A stretch of 15,775 nucleotides of DNA from Archangium sp. (GTDB taxonomy: Bacteria > Myxococcota > Myxococcia > Myxococcales > Myxococcaceae), in NCBI GenBank assembly GCA_016793585.1, contig JAEUJR010000743.1, positions 1 through 15,775 on the forward strand, read 5' to 3'. How positions within the stretch are numbered: position 1 is the first letter of the stretch; every line of letters starts with the position of its first letter. The translations under genes and the position numbers were made by a program. Below the pieces are notes generated by a model that had not been told where the DNA came from, did no database searches, and saw only the letters and a program-made list of their open reading frames with translations. Below are positions 6,684-12,838 of the stretch, in pieces.

Positions 6684-7016
6684 CTACCGGCACTGCGCGT
6701 GCGAGCCCTCATCGGCCGAACACGTTCGACCCAGCACTTCGGTGCACACGGTCATGCCGTCGGAACCCGTCGCGCACGACAGCCCGCACGCCACCCGACC
6801 ATCACTGCCCATGAAGCACTGGCCGGCCTTCGTCTCTGCACAGCCAACACGTCCATCGGTGCCGAGCATGCATTTGTAGCCGCACACGGTTTGGCCATCG
6901 CGACCGGTCAGGCACATTCCATCAGGCGGCGCGGTTGGTGCCACAGATGCGCCCGCGGAGCTGCCCACCGTCGCGCAAGAGACAGAGAGAACGCACAGGA
7001 GAATGGAGTGTTTCAC
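6684..7016 (-). CDS. Small secreted protein with strictly periodic cysteines
   Basis: The 110-residue product begins with a short hydrophobic export signal (MKHSILLCVLSVSC, then a Ser/Ala/Pro-rich linker to residue 34). Cys14 might be lipidated, but the residues before it (SVS) fit a lipobox poorly. From Cys35 to Cys109 there are ten cysteines with spacings 10, 4, 10, 8, 10, 4, 10, 8, 10. Most 10-residue intervals read C-x-x-G-(S/T/R)-DG-x-x-x-C. This is the Cys/Gly/Asp pattern I know from small uncharacterised secreted proteins of myxobacteria. Ten cysteines could form five disulfides in the oxidising envelope. The start is the GTG at 7016, with a weak GAGAG about 12 bases upstream. It lies 58 bp after the DUF2262 gene on the same strand and may be part of that transcript. 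Confidence 0.75.
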   Translation of the reverse strand: MKHSILLCVLSVSCATVGSSAGASVAPTAPPDGMCLTGRDGQTVCGYKCMLGTDGRVGCAETKAGQCFMGSDGRVACGLSCATGSDGMTVCTEVLGRTCSADEGSHAQCR

Positions 7017-7074
7017 GCGCGGAATTCTCTCAGGTCACGCGCCGACGACGAGCACAAGACACCGTCGCGCGTCA

Positions 7075-7800
7075 TCAACCAGCGAGCGTCGCGTCTTTGA
7101 GCCCGCCGTCGAGGGAGCCGTACACCTCGATGGCATGGCCCCAGAACAGGTCACCATCACCAAACCAGAACGTGAATCGGCCGCCCTCGTCGATGGCGAT
7201 GGACTGGAGCTTCAACCGCGAGAGGAACTGTTGCTTCGTCACGTCCCTCTCGCCTTCGCCCAGCCACACGTCGTTCTTCAGCGCGAGCAGCTTGCCGACC
7301 GTGAACTCACCGACCTGCTTCGCCCAGCGCTTCTCGGCCGAGAACAACTTCTCCGCCGTCGCGAGTGCGTCACCATGTGTGGAGAGCGTGAGTTTGATCT
7401 TCTTCCCGCTCCAGCGCGCGTTGCCCTCGTACCAGCCGTAGCGACGATCGAGCACGAGCGTGCCGAAGCGCTTCGTCTTCACCTTCACCGGCGCACGGAG
7501 CTCGCTCGCCACCCGCTCGAGCTCGGCATCTCTCACACCCGCGCGCAGAATCTTGCGAACCACCGTGCAGCCACGCGTAACCTTCGCCACGTCGAGCGAC
7601 ACCACCTGATACGGCCGCAGCCGCACCATCCACCGCGTCAGCGCAGCGTCGGACACCGGCAGCTCGCAGCGCCGCTCTCCGCGCTCGACGGCTTCACCAG
7701 GAACGCGCCACGCCGCGAGGTGAAAGACCAGCTTCCACTTTCCATCGCCGTCGACGCCACCTGCATCGCTCGCGTCGATGAGCCCGATGAGCCGGCTCAC
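7075..7800 (-). CDS. DUF2262-type protein
   Basis: The product has 241 residues with no signal peptide, so it is probably cytoplasmic. The C-terminal part (about 110-241) fits the DUF2262 family as I know it: FGTLVLDRRYGWYEG and W-x-GKKIKLTL near the start, a KLLALKNDVWL helix, the FLSRLKLQSIAIDEGG stretch, and the signature FTFWFGDGDLFWGH (209-222) near the end. The N-terminal 90 residues (RLIGLIDASDAGG, LRPYQVVSLDVAK) form a separate beta-rich unit that I cannot name firmly. No function is known for DUF2262. The GTG start overlaps the stop of the LOR gene in a GTGA quartet, indicating translational coupling. No clear ribosome site precedes it, consistent with re-initiation. Confidence 0.82.
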   Translation of the reverse strand: MSRLIGLIDASDAGGVDGDGKWKLVFHLAAWRVPGEAVERGERRCELPVSDAALTRWMVRLRPYQVVSLDVAKVTRGCTVVRKILRAGVRDAELERVASELRAPVKVKTKRFGTLVLDRRYGWYEGNARWSGKKIKLTLSTHGDALATAEKLFSAEKRWAKQVGEFTVGKLLALKNDVWLGEGERDVTKQQFLSRLKLQSIAIDEGGRFTFWFGDGDLFWGHAIEVYGSLDGGLKDATLAG

Positions 7801-8303
7801 GCGGGCTTCTTCTGCTTCTTCGCGTCGGCGTGGCAGATCATGTCGATGACGACCGCGCTCGCGAGAATCAGCACCGGGTCTTCCGAGTCCGCAATCTCGA
7901 CGCCGTACGTGTCGGTGATGGCGAACCAGCGCTTCGACACCGTCGCCACCACCGTCTTCCCGCGCGTGAACGTGTACTCGCGGTCGAGCAGGTTGCCCTG
8001 CGCTTCGAGATCATCGGGCCCCGGAACGTCGACCGTGAACCCGCAGCGAAAGACGTTGATCAGGTCCTTCTTCACCACCGCGGCCGTCTTGCCGTCGCGA
8101 AGAATCTCGTAGCTCGGCGTGAGCGCGATGAGCTTCTCGCGAATGAACGCGAGCTCCTTGCCGCCCGCGTCATGAAACGACAGCTTCTCGCGCAGCAGCG
8201 TGAACGCCTTGCCATCGACGGTGAAACACGACCTGCCGTTCTCGTCCTTGATCGTGAAATCGTCACCGAACGACAGCAGGTCCTGCCGGAGCACGTAGCG
8301 CAT
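7797..8303 (-). CDS. LURP-one-related (LOR) family protein
   Basis: The 168-residue protein matches the LOR/YxjI type. It begins MRYVLRQDLLSFGDDFTI and continues as repeated two-strand units such as KDENGRSCFTVDG, LSFHDAGGKELAFI, YEILRDGKTAAVV and REYTFTRGKTVVATV. A closing WFAITDTYGVEI segment and a C-terminal helix (DPVLILASAVVIDMI) complete the Tubby-like 12-stranded barrel with a central helix. Members are cytoplasmic or membrane-associated; bacterial roles are unproven, and Tubby relatives bind phosphoinositides. The length is normal for the family. The C-terminus is Lys-rich. The gene is first in a two-gene, perhaps three-gene, leftward transcript. The only SD-like AGGGG lies about 14 bases before the ATG, within the arm of a hairpin (8319-8338). 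Confidence 0.86.
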   Translation of the reverse strand: MRYVLRQDLLSFGDDFTIKDENGRSCFTVDGKAFTLLREKLSFHDAGGKELAFIREKLIALTPSYEILRDGKTAAVVKKDLINVFRCGFTVDVPGPDDLEAQGNLLDREYTFTRGKTVVATVSKRWFAITDTYGVEIADSEDPVLILASAVVIDMICHADAKKQKKPA

Positions 8304-8318
8304 GGCCGCGCACTGTAC

Positions 8319-8338
8319 CCCTGACGTTCCTGTCAGGG
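8319..8338. promoter_or_regulatory. 20-bp inverted repeat over the LOR gene leader
   Basis: CCCTGAC (8319-8325) and GTCAGGG (8332-8338) form a perfect 7-bp inverted repeat with a 6-base centre. It lies 15 bases upstream of the LOR start, in the 112-bp gap shared with the divergent gene at 8416. In the leftward transcript, the AGGG next to the LOR start would be paired in the hairpin. It could act as an operator on DNA or as a leader hairpin; which one is unknown. Confidence 0.45.
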
Positions 8339-8415
8339 CCGCACGAAAGACCTGAACGAATTCGGCCGCTTCGGAGTTTGCACACGGAATCAGGCTGCCG
8401 GGTCTTCAGGGCGCC

Positions 8416-8865
8416 ATGTTCTTCCGCGAGTTCGCCGTTCTCAAAGTGAAGCCCTCCGTTCGCCAGACCTGGGAGTTCCCCGTGTCGCTCGACGAGTGCT
8501 CCGAATCGCCGCTCGCGGGCGCCTTCGACGAGACGCTCCTCAAGGCGATGGACCGCGCCGTCGGTCACTTTCCCTTCGCGCAGCGCACCCACGATGGCCG
8601 TCGCGCGTGGAGCATCTTCGCCAAGCGCGGCGAGCTCGACGTGTGGTTCACCAGCGACGGCAGCCTCTTCGTCGAAGGCGTGACCTCGTTGAACGTCGTC
8701 TACGCGCTCTTCCTGCAGTTGCTCGAGGTGTGCTCCGACCTGGCCATCGAAGACCGCATCACCGGTGAGCTGCACGACCGCGCGAGCCTGCTGCGCCTGG
8801 TGCGGCGTGACGAGCAGAAGGTCTCGCGCAAGTTCACCGTCGCTGCCTCGCTCGTCGCCGCCTGA
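8416..8865 (+). CDS. Hypothetical protein (149 aa)
   Basis: I do not recognise this family. The product has 149 residues with no signal peptide or membrane helix. The segment of residues about 35-90 looks like helix-strand-strand (FDETLLKAMDRAVGHF, RRAWSIFAKRGELDVWFTSDGSLFVEG). It is followed by a hydrophobic helix (NVVYALFLQLLEVCSDLAI) and a basic segment (RASLLRLVRRDEQKVSRKF). Codon third positions are strongly G/C, which supports coding. The ATG at 8416 is preceded by a weak AGGG four bases away. It is divergent from the LOR gene and only 17 bp ahead of the WGR-like gene, so those two are probably co-transcribed, perhaps together with the kinase that follows. Confidence 0.65.
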   Translation: MFFREFAVLKVKPSVRQTWEFPVSLDECSESPLAGAFDETLLKAMDRAVGHFPFAQRTHDGRRAWSIFAKRGELDVWFTSDGSLFVEGVTSLNVVYALFLQLLEVCSDLAIEDRITGELHDRASLLRLVRRDEQKVSRKFTVAASLVAA

Positions 8866-8882
8866 CTCCACTGAAACGTCCT

Positions 8883-9212
8883 ATGGCCTCGAAGCGGAAG
8901 TCGGGAATGACGTACCAGCAGCTGGAGAAGGCACTCGAAGCCGGCCGTGAACGCGGTCGCAGACGTGAAGAGGCAGCGAAACGCTCGACCGCGAAGACGC
9001 TCGCCAGGGTCTCCCGGTTTCAGAAGGAGCGCAGCTTCATCGAGATCTCCACCTCGGGCACCTCGCTGGTGGTTCGAACCGGCACGGTCGGAGGCGAAGA
9101 GACGACCAGGCGGACGCGGTTTGGCGACGAGAAGAAGCTCGAGCGCGCAGTGAAGCTCGAACGGGCGCACGCGATTCTCGCGCGGTTCCGTGCGGTGCGG
9201 GCCTTCAAGTAG
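8883..9212 (+). CDS. Small protein with a degenerate WGR-like domain
   Basis: The product has 109 residues. The first 45 are a highly charged helical segment (QQLEKALEAGRERGRRREEA). Residues 50-105 align by eye with the WGR fold: FIEISTSGTSLVVRTGTVG, then TTRRTRFGDEKKLERAVKLERAHAIL, which has the strand-strand-helix order and the phenylalanine-aspartate/helix ending of WGR domains. The hallmark V-R-W-G-R-I-G is here V-R-T-G-T-V-G (64-70), so the Trp and second Arg are lost. WGR domains bind DNA or act in PARP-type proteins; with the key residues changed I make no functional claim. ATG 8883 has no ribosome site. An in-frame ATG at 8907 has GGAAG at 8896-8900, six bases upstream, and may be the true start. 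Confidence 0.6.
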   Translation: MASKRKSGMTYQQLEKALEAGRERGRRREEAAKRSTAKTLARVSRFQKERSFIEISTSGTSLVVRTGTVGGEETTRRTRFGDEKKLERAVKLERAHAILARFRAVRAFK

Positions 9213-9267
9213 CGCCTCGCCTCGACGAATCACGTAGAACGTCCTCGTCGCAACGCGAGGGGGCTGT

Positions 9268-11292
9268 CTGCGCAACGTCTTCTTCTGGCTGACCGTGGCT
9301 CTGCCCGCGCTCGCGGCGGCCGTGCCTTTGAAAGACGCCGAGTACCGCTGGTCGACCCAGACCGATTGGCAATCGTCACCGCCTCCCCGCCCCGAGGCCG
9401 GTGGCCTCTTTCAGCTGCGCGTGCGCGTGCCCGAGCTGGGCCCCGACCCGATGGTTGCGATTCCCCTCGTCTCTGGCCGCGCGAGCGCGTCTCTCGACGG
9501 AGCGCCCCTGCAGCTCGACGGGCCGTGGGCACTCGTCACGCTGCCTCCAGACGCCGCAGGGCGCTGGCTCGAGGTGTCGTACGACACCTTCTGGTCACCG
9601 CGGAACGTCGGCCTGCACTTCGGCTCGAGAGCCACCATGCTCGACGAGCTGGCCGATGACCTGCGCTCGTTCGCCATCGGCCTCGGCATGTTCCTGCTCG
9701 GGTTGCTGGTGTGCCTCTCGGTGCTCGGGCGCGGCGGCCGTGGCTGGTTCTTCTTCGGCGCGTTCTCGACCTGCATGGGCCTGATGAAGGCCGGGCAGTC
9801 ATGGTGGGTGTACCCGGTCGCGCTCCCGCTGCCCCAGCTGATGACCGTCGGGCACGAGCTCACCATCTGGCTCGTCACCTCGGCGCTCGGTTCGTTCGTC
9901 GCCGAGCTCTTCGGTGGCCGCTGGCAGAAGTGGCTTCGCCGCGTCGCCTGGCTCGGGGTGGCGGGCGGCGTCGGCGCCGTGGCCCTCGACCTGCTGAAGC
10001 TGGTGGGTGCGCCACGCCTGCGCGTCGGCGCCGACGTCATCATTCTCGTCGAGCTCGCGCTCGTCTTCGCCGCCGTGACGCCGCTCGCGCGCCGCGGCGA
10101 CCAACGCGCCCGCCTCGTGCTGCTGGGCATGGCCGCACAGCTCGTCTTCGCAGTGCCCGAGCTGCTGCATGGCCTGCACATCGGCCAGGCCGACACGGCC
10201 TACCTCGGCACGCTCACGCTCATTCTCTGCCTCGGCCTCGCGCTCCGCCGCCAGTTCGCCGAGAACAACGACCGGCTGGTCGACACCACCCGCGCGCTCG
10301 AAGCGCAGGTCGCGCAGCTCGACGCGAGGAACGCCGAGGTCGCCACCTTGAACGCCGAGCTCAGGCACCAGGTCGCCGAGCGCTCACGCGAGCTCGCGAA
10401 GGTGCTCGCGACGTCTCTCGATGGTCAACGGCTGGCGACCGACTCGCGCAAGCCCGTCGAGGCGAGCGTGGTGGGCGGTCGATATCGACTCCAGCGCGCG
10501 CTCGGGCAGGGCGCCATGGGCAGCGTGCACGAAGCCGAGCGGCTCAGCGACGGGTCGAAGGTTGCGGTGAAGGTGCTGCACTCGGTGCGCGACGCGGCCG
10601 ACGCAGCCCGCTTCGCGCGTGAAGCCGAGATTGCCTCGCGCGTTCACCACCCGAACCTCGTCGGCGTGCTCGACGTCGGCATGACCGCCACTGGCAGCCC
10701 CTACCTCGTGATGGAGCACGTGAGCGGCGGCACGCTCGCGGCCCAGTCGACCCGCTTCGGCCAGGTGCCGGTGGTGTTGCCCTGGCTTCTCGGCATCTCG
10801 AAGGCGCTCGAGGCGCTGCACGCAGCCGGCATCGTTCATCGAGACCTCAAGCCGGCGAACGTGCTGCTCGCAGAACAGCGGGGCGCGCTCGTGCCCCGGC
10901 TCGCCGACTTCGGCATCTCCCGCCTCGAGAGCGTGGCCGACGTCGAGGCCGAGACGCTGGCGCGCGGCGAGCGGTTGACCCGCACCGGCGCGTTCCTCGG
11001 CACGCCGCTCTACATGGCGCCCGAGCAGGCGACGAACGCCGCGGGCGTCGGCCCCAGCGCCGACCTCTTCGCCTTCGGGGTGATGGCCTACGAGCTGCTG
11101 ACGGGTCAGGTGCCGTTCCTTCCGCCCGCGGTGTTCCGCGTGATGGCGCACGCACCGATTCCGCCCCCCGCCCTGAAGCTGGCAAAGCTGTCGGGCCTGC
11201 CGCCCGCGGTGGGCGCGACGCTCGACGCCTGCCTCTCGATGGATCCCTCGGCCCGCCCCGAGGCCACCACGCTCGTGCAGGTGCTCAGCTGA
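9268..11292 (+). CDS. Seven-transmembrane receptor-type Ser/Thr protein kinase
   Basis: From CTG 9268 the product has 674 residues. Its order is: signal peptide (MRNVFFWLTVALPALAAA); a periplasmic beta-rich domain (about 20-130); seven hydrophobic helices (about 135-154, 160-177, 198-216, 226-244, 256-274, 283-300, 311-327) resembling 7TMR-DISM sensors; a coiled coil (about 328-390); and a Hanks-type kinase (404-674). The kinase has a Gly loop GQGAMGSV (413-420), Lys435 in VAVK, HRDLKPAN with Asp526, DFG at 547, and YMAPEQ. All catalytic residues are present. The usual start would be GTG 9295, but that cuts the signal peptide and removes its charged end. CTG 9268 restores it and has GAGG at 9257-9260 seven bases upstream. 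No ATG exists in frame after the stop at 9235-9237 until well inside the protein. The signal sensed and substrates are unknown. Confidence 0.9.
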   Translation: MRNVFFWLTVALPALAAAVPLKDAEYRWSTQTDWQSSPPPRPEAGGLFQLRVRVPELGPDPMVAIPLVSGRASASLDGAPLQLDGPWALVTLPPDAAGRWLEVSYDTFWSPRNVGLHFGSRATMLDELADDLRSFAIGLGMFLLGLLVCLSVLGRGGRGWFFFGAFSTCMGLMKAGQSWWVYPVALPLPQLMTVGHELTIWLVTSALGSFVAELFGGRWQKWLRRVAWLGVAGGVGAVALDLLKLVGAPRLRVGADVIILVELALVFAAVTPLARRGDQRARLVLLGMAAQLVFAVPELLHGLHIGQADTAYLGTLTLILCLGLALRRQFAENNDRLVDTTRALEAQVAQLDARNAEVATLNAELRHQVAERSRELAKVLATSLDGQRLATDSRKPVEASVVGGRYRLQRALGQGAMGSVHEAERLSDGSKVAVKVLHSVRDAADAARFAREAEIASRVHHPNLVGVLDVGMTATGSPYLVMEHVSGGTLAAQSTRFGQVPVVLPWLLGISKALEALHAAGIVHRDLKPANVLLAEQRGALVPRLADFGISRLESVADVEAETLARGERLTRTGAFLGTPLYMAPEQATNAAGVGPSADLFAFGVMAYELLTGQVPFLPPAVFRVMAHAPIPPPALKLAKLSGLPPAVGATLDACLSMDPSARPEATTLVQVLS

Positions 11293-11314
11293 TCAGCCCG
11301 GCACGACTGCCCAT

Positions 11315-12595
11315 TCACAGCCGCTCCAGCGCGTCGGCGACGACGGCCGCGCCATCGGCTTCAGGCACCTGCTTCGCCAGCGCCCGCGACCGCTCGACGA
11401 CGTCACTCGAGAACAGCGCCTTCAGCGCTTCGGCCACGCTCGCCTTCGACAACGTCTCGACGTCGAGCGCGCGAGCCACCTTGAGCGCGACCGCGCGCCG
11501 GGCGTTCATCACCTGCTCCCCGCCGAACGGAACCGAGACGAACGGCACACCCGCGCGCAGCGCTTCGTTGGTCGAGTTGTTGCCACCATGCACGATGGCC
11601 GCGTTCACCTTCGCGAGCAGCTCGACCTGCGGCGCGAACTTCACCACCACGTCGTCGGCGTGCGCGTGCTTCAGCATCGCTTCGAGCGAGGCTCCAGCGG
11701 CGACGACGGCGCGCGCACCAGCCTCGTGCACCCCATCGACGAGCACCCGGTAGACATCGGGTTGGTCGTTGAACACCGTTCCCAGCGACACGTAGACGAG
11801 CGGCTTCGACGAGCCCTCGAGCCGGTTCCAGGGGAACTCCACCGTCGGCCGCTTCGTGCCCAGACACGGGCCGGCCCACACCAGTGGACCCGCCGCCGTC
11901 TTCGAGAGCTCTGGCCGAGGCAGCTCGAACTGCTCGAACGTCGTCAGCACGTTGAGCGCGGTGCCGTAGGGGCGCTCCAACAACCGCGGCTCGACGGGAC
12001 CGAGCCCGTACGACTTGCGAATCGCGTTGAGCGTCGAGTCCATTCGCGCGGCGAGCCGCGAGAGCCGCCGCTGACTCTCGGCGTCGTCTCCACCCGAGAG
12101 CGGACTGCCGAACGGCGGCGCGCCCGGCGCTGGAAACGGCAACCCGCTGTGAAAGACAGGCACGAACGGCACACGCGACGCCTCGGCCGCGACCCACGCG
12201 CCGAAGTGAAAACAGTCGGCCACCACCACGTCGGCCGGAGCGCGCTCGAGCTCGGTCTTCAACGTCGCCGCCGCCAGGCTGGTCTCACCGAGGAACAGCT
12301 TCATCGCCCAGTCGAGCTCGTCGTAGCCGCGGCTGCGGGCGACCATGAACGCGGCGACGCCCGACGAGAGGCGCAGCGGCAGCGGCACCAGCTCGAACCC
12401 ATCGGCACGAAGGCCCGCCGTCACGTGCTCGGCCGACCGCAGCGGCGCAGGCACCGGCAGAAACGACGGCACCGCCTTCATGAGGGGAGTCGCGAACCGC
12501 GCCTGATGCCCACGCGACAGCAGCTCACGACCTATCGCCCGCAGCGCCTGCGTGTGGCCAACCGTCGGGTGCGCGGCGAAGAGGAAGCGCTTCAT
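11315..12595 (-). CDS. GT1-family (MGT-like) glycosyltransferase
   Basis: The 426-residue protein has the two-domain GT-B layout. The N-terminal acceptor half starts MKRFLFAAHPTVGHTQALRAIGRELLSRGH, with the GHT-x-x-L-x-x-x-x-x-L-x-x-RGH pattern of the UDP-glycosyltransferase/MGT class. The C-terminal nucleotide-sugar half has PLVYVSLGTVF, the FAPQVELLAKVNAAIVHGGNNST block (His336) and EALRAGVPFVSVPFGGEQVMNA, corresponding to the donor-binding motif. Such enzymes transfer sugar from UDP- or dTDP-sugars to lipids, carotenoids or macrolides in the cytoplasm; the substrate here is not deducible. No polyketide or carotenoid genes flank it. A longer open frame continues upstream to 13402, but it is antisense to the kinase; the ATG at 12595 gives the correct N-terminus. 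The stop lies 22 bp from the convergent kinase stop. Confidence 0.88.
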   Translation of the reverse strand: MKRFLFAAHPTVGHTQALRAIGRELLSRGHQARFATPLMKAVPSFLPVPAPLRSAEHVTAGLRADGFELVPLPLRLSSGVAAFMVARSRGYDELDWAMKLFLGETSLAAATLKTELERAPADVVVADCFHFGAWVAAEASRVPFVPVFHSGLPFPAPGAPPFGSPLSGGDDAESQRRLSRLAARMDSTLNAIRKSYGLGPVEPRLLERPYGTALNVLTTFEQFELPRPELSKTAAGPLVWAGPCLGTKRPTVEFPWNRLEGSSKPLVYVSLGTVFNDQPDVYRVLVDGVHEAGARAVVAAGASLEAMLKHAHADDVVVKFAPQVELLAKVNAAIVHGGNNSTNEALRAGVPFVSVPFGGEQVMNARRAVALKVARALDVETLSKASVAEALKALFSSDVVERSRALAKQVPEADGAAVVADALERL

Positions 12596-12603
12596 CGCCC
12601 TAC

Positions 12604-12618
12604 GTGAAACACGTTCAC
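12604..12618. promoter_or_regulatory. 15-bp inverted repeat at the glycosyltransferase leader
   Basis: GTGAA (12604-12608) and TTCAC (12614-12618) flank a five-base centre, 8 bases upstream of the glycosyltransferase start. It is the only element I can point to in the 243-bp divergent gap (12596-12838). The rest of that gap shows no gene I can support and no convincing -35/-10 pair. With 5-bp arms, chance occurrence is quite possible. Confidence 0.25.
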
Positions 12619-12838
12619 CCGCGCGTGGGTGCTCGAAGTTGGCGTCGATGCGCGCCACGTGTGTCTCGACCTGAGGGTCCTGCCTCGCGGCCACGCGCAG
12701 CTCACCACGCGCACCACACATGCCTCCCGACGCGGAGAAGGAGTCCGGTTCCTGCGCGCTCGATTTCTCCGGGGCCGACGCATGGGTGCGTTTTCGTCCC
12801 CCTCGACGAGACTGGGCCCGGTAGATACCGACGCACGC

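Noticed and set aside
8263..8871. Minus-strand frame of 202 codons opposite the 149-residue gene
   Set aside because: The product lacks domain features and would overlap the LOR gene start; the plus-strand frame has better codon third-position bias and fits the gene spacing.
11288..11297. GCTGATCAGC palindrome over the kinase stop codon, considered as a terminator
   Set aside because: Only 10 bp with no loop and no T-run; part of it is coding sequence, so it is probably chance.
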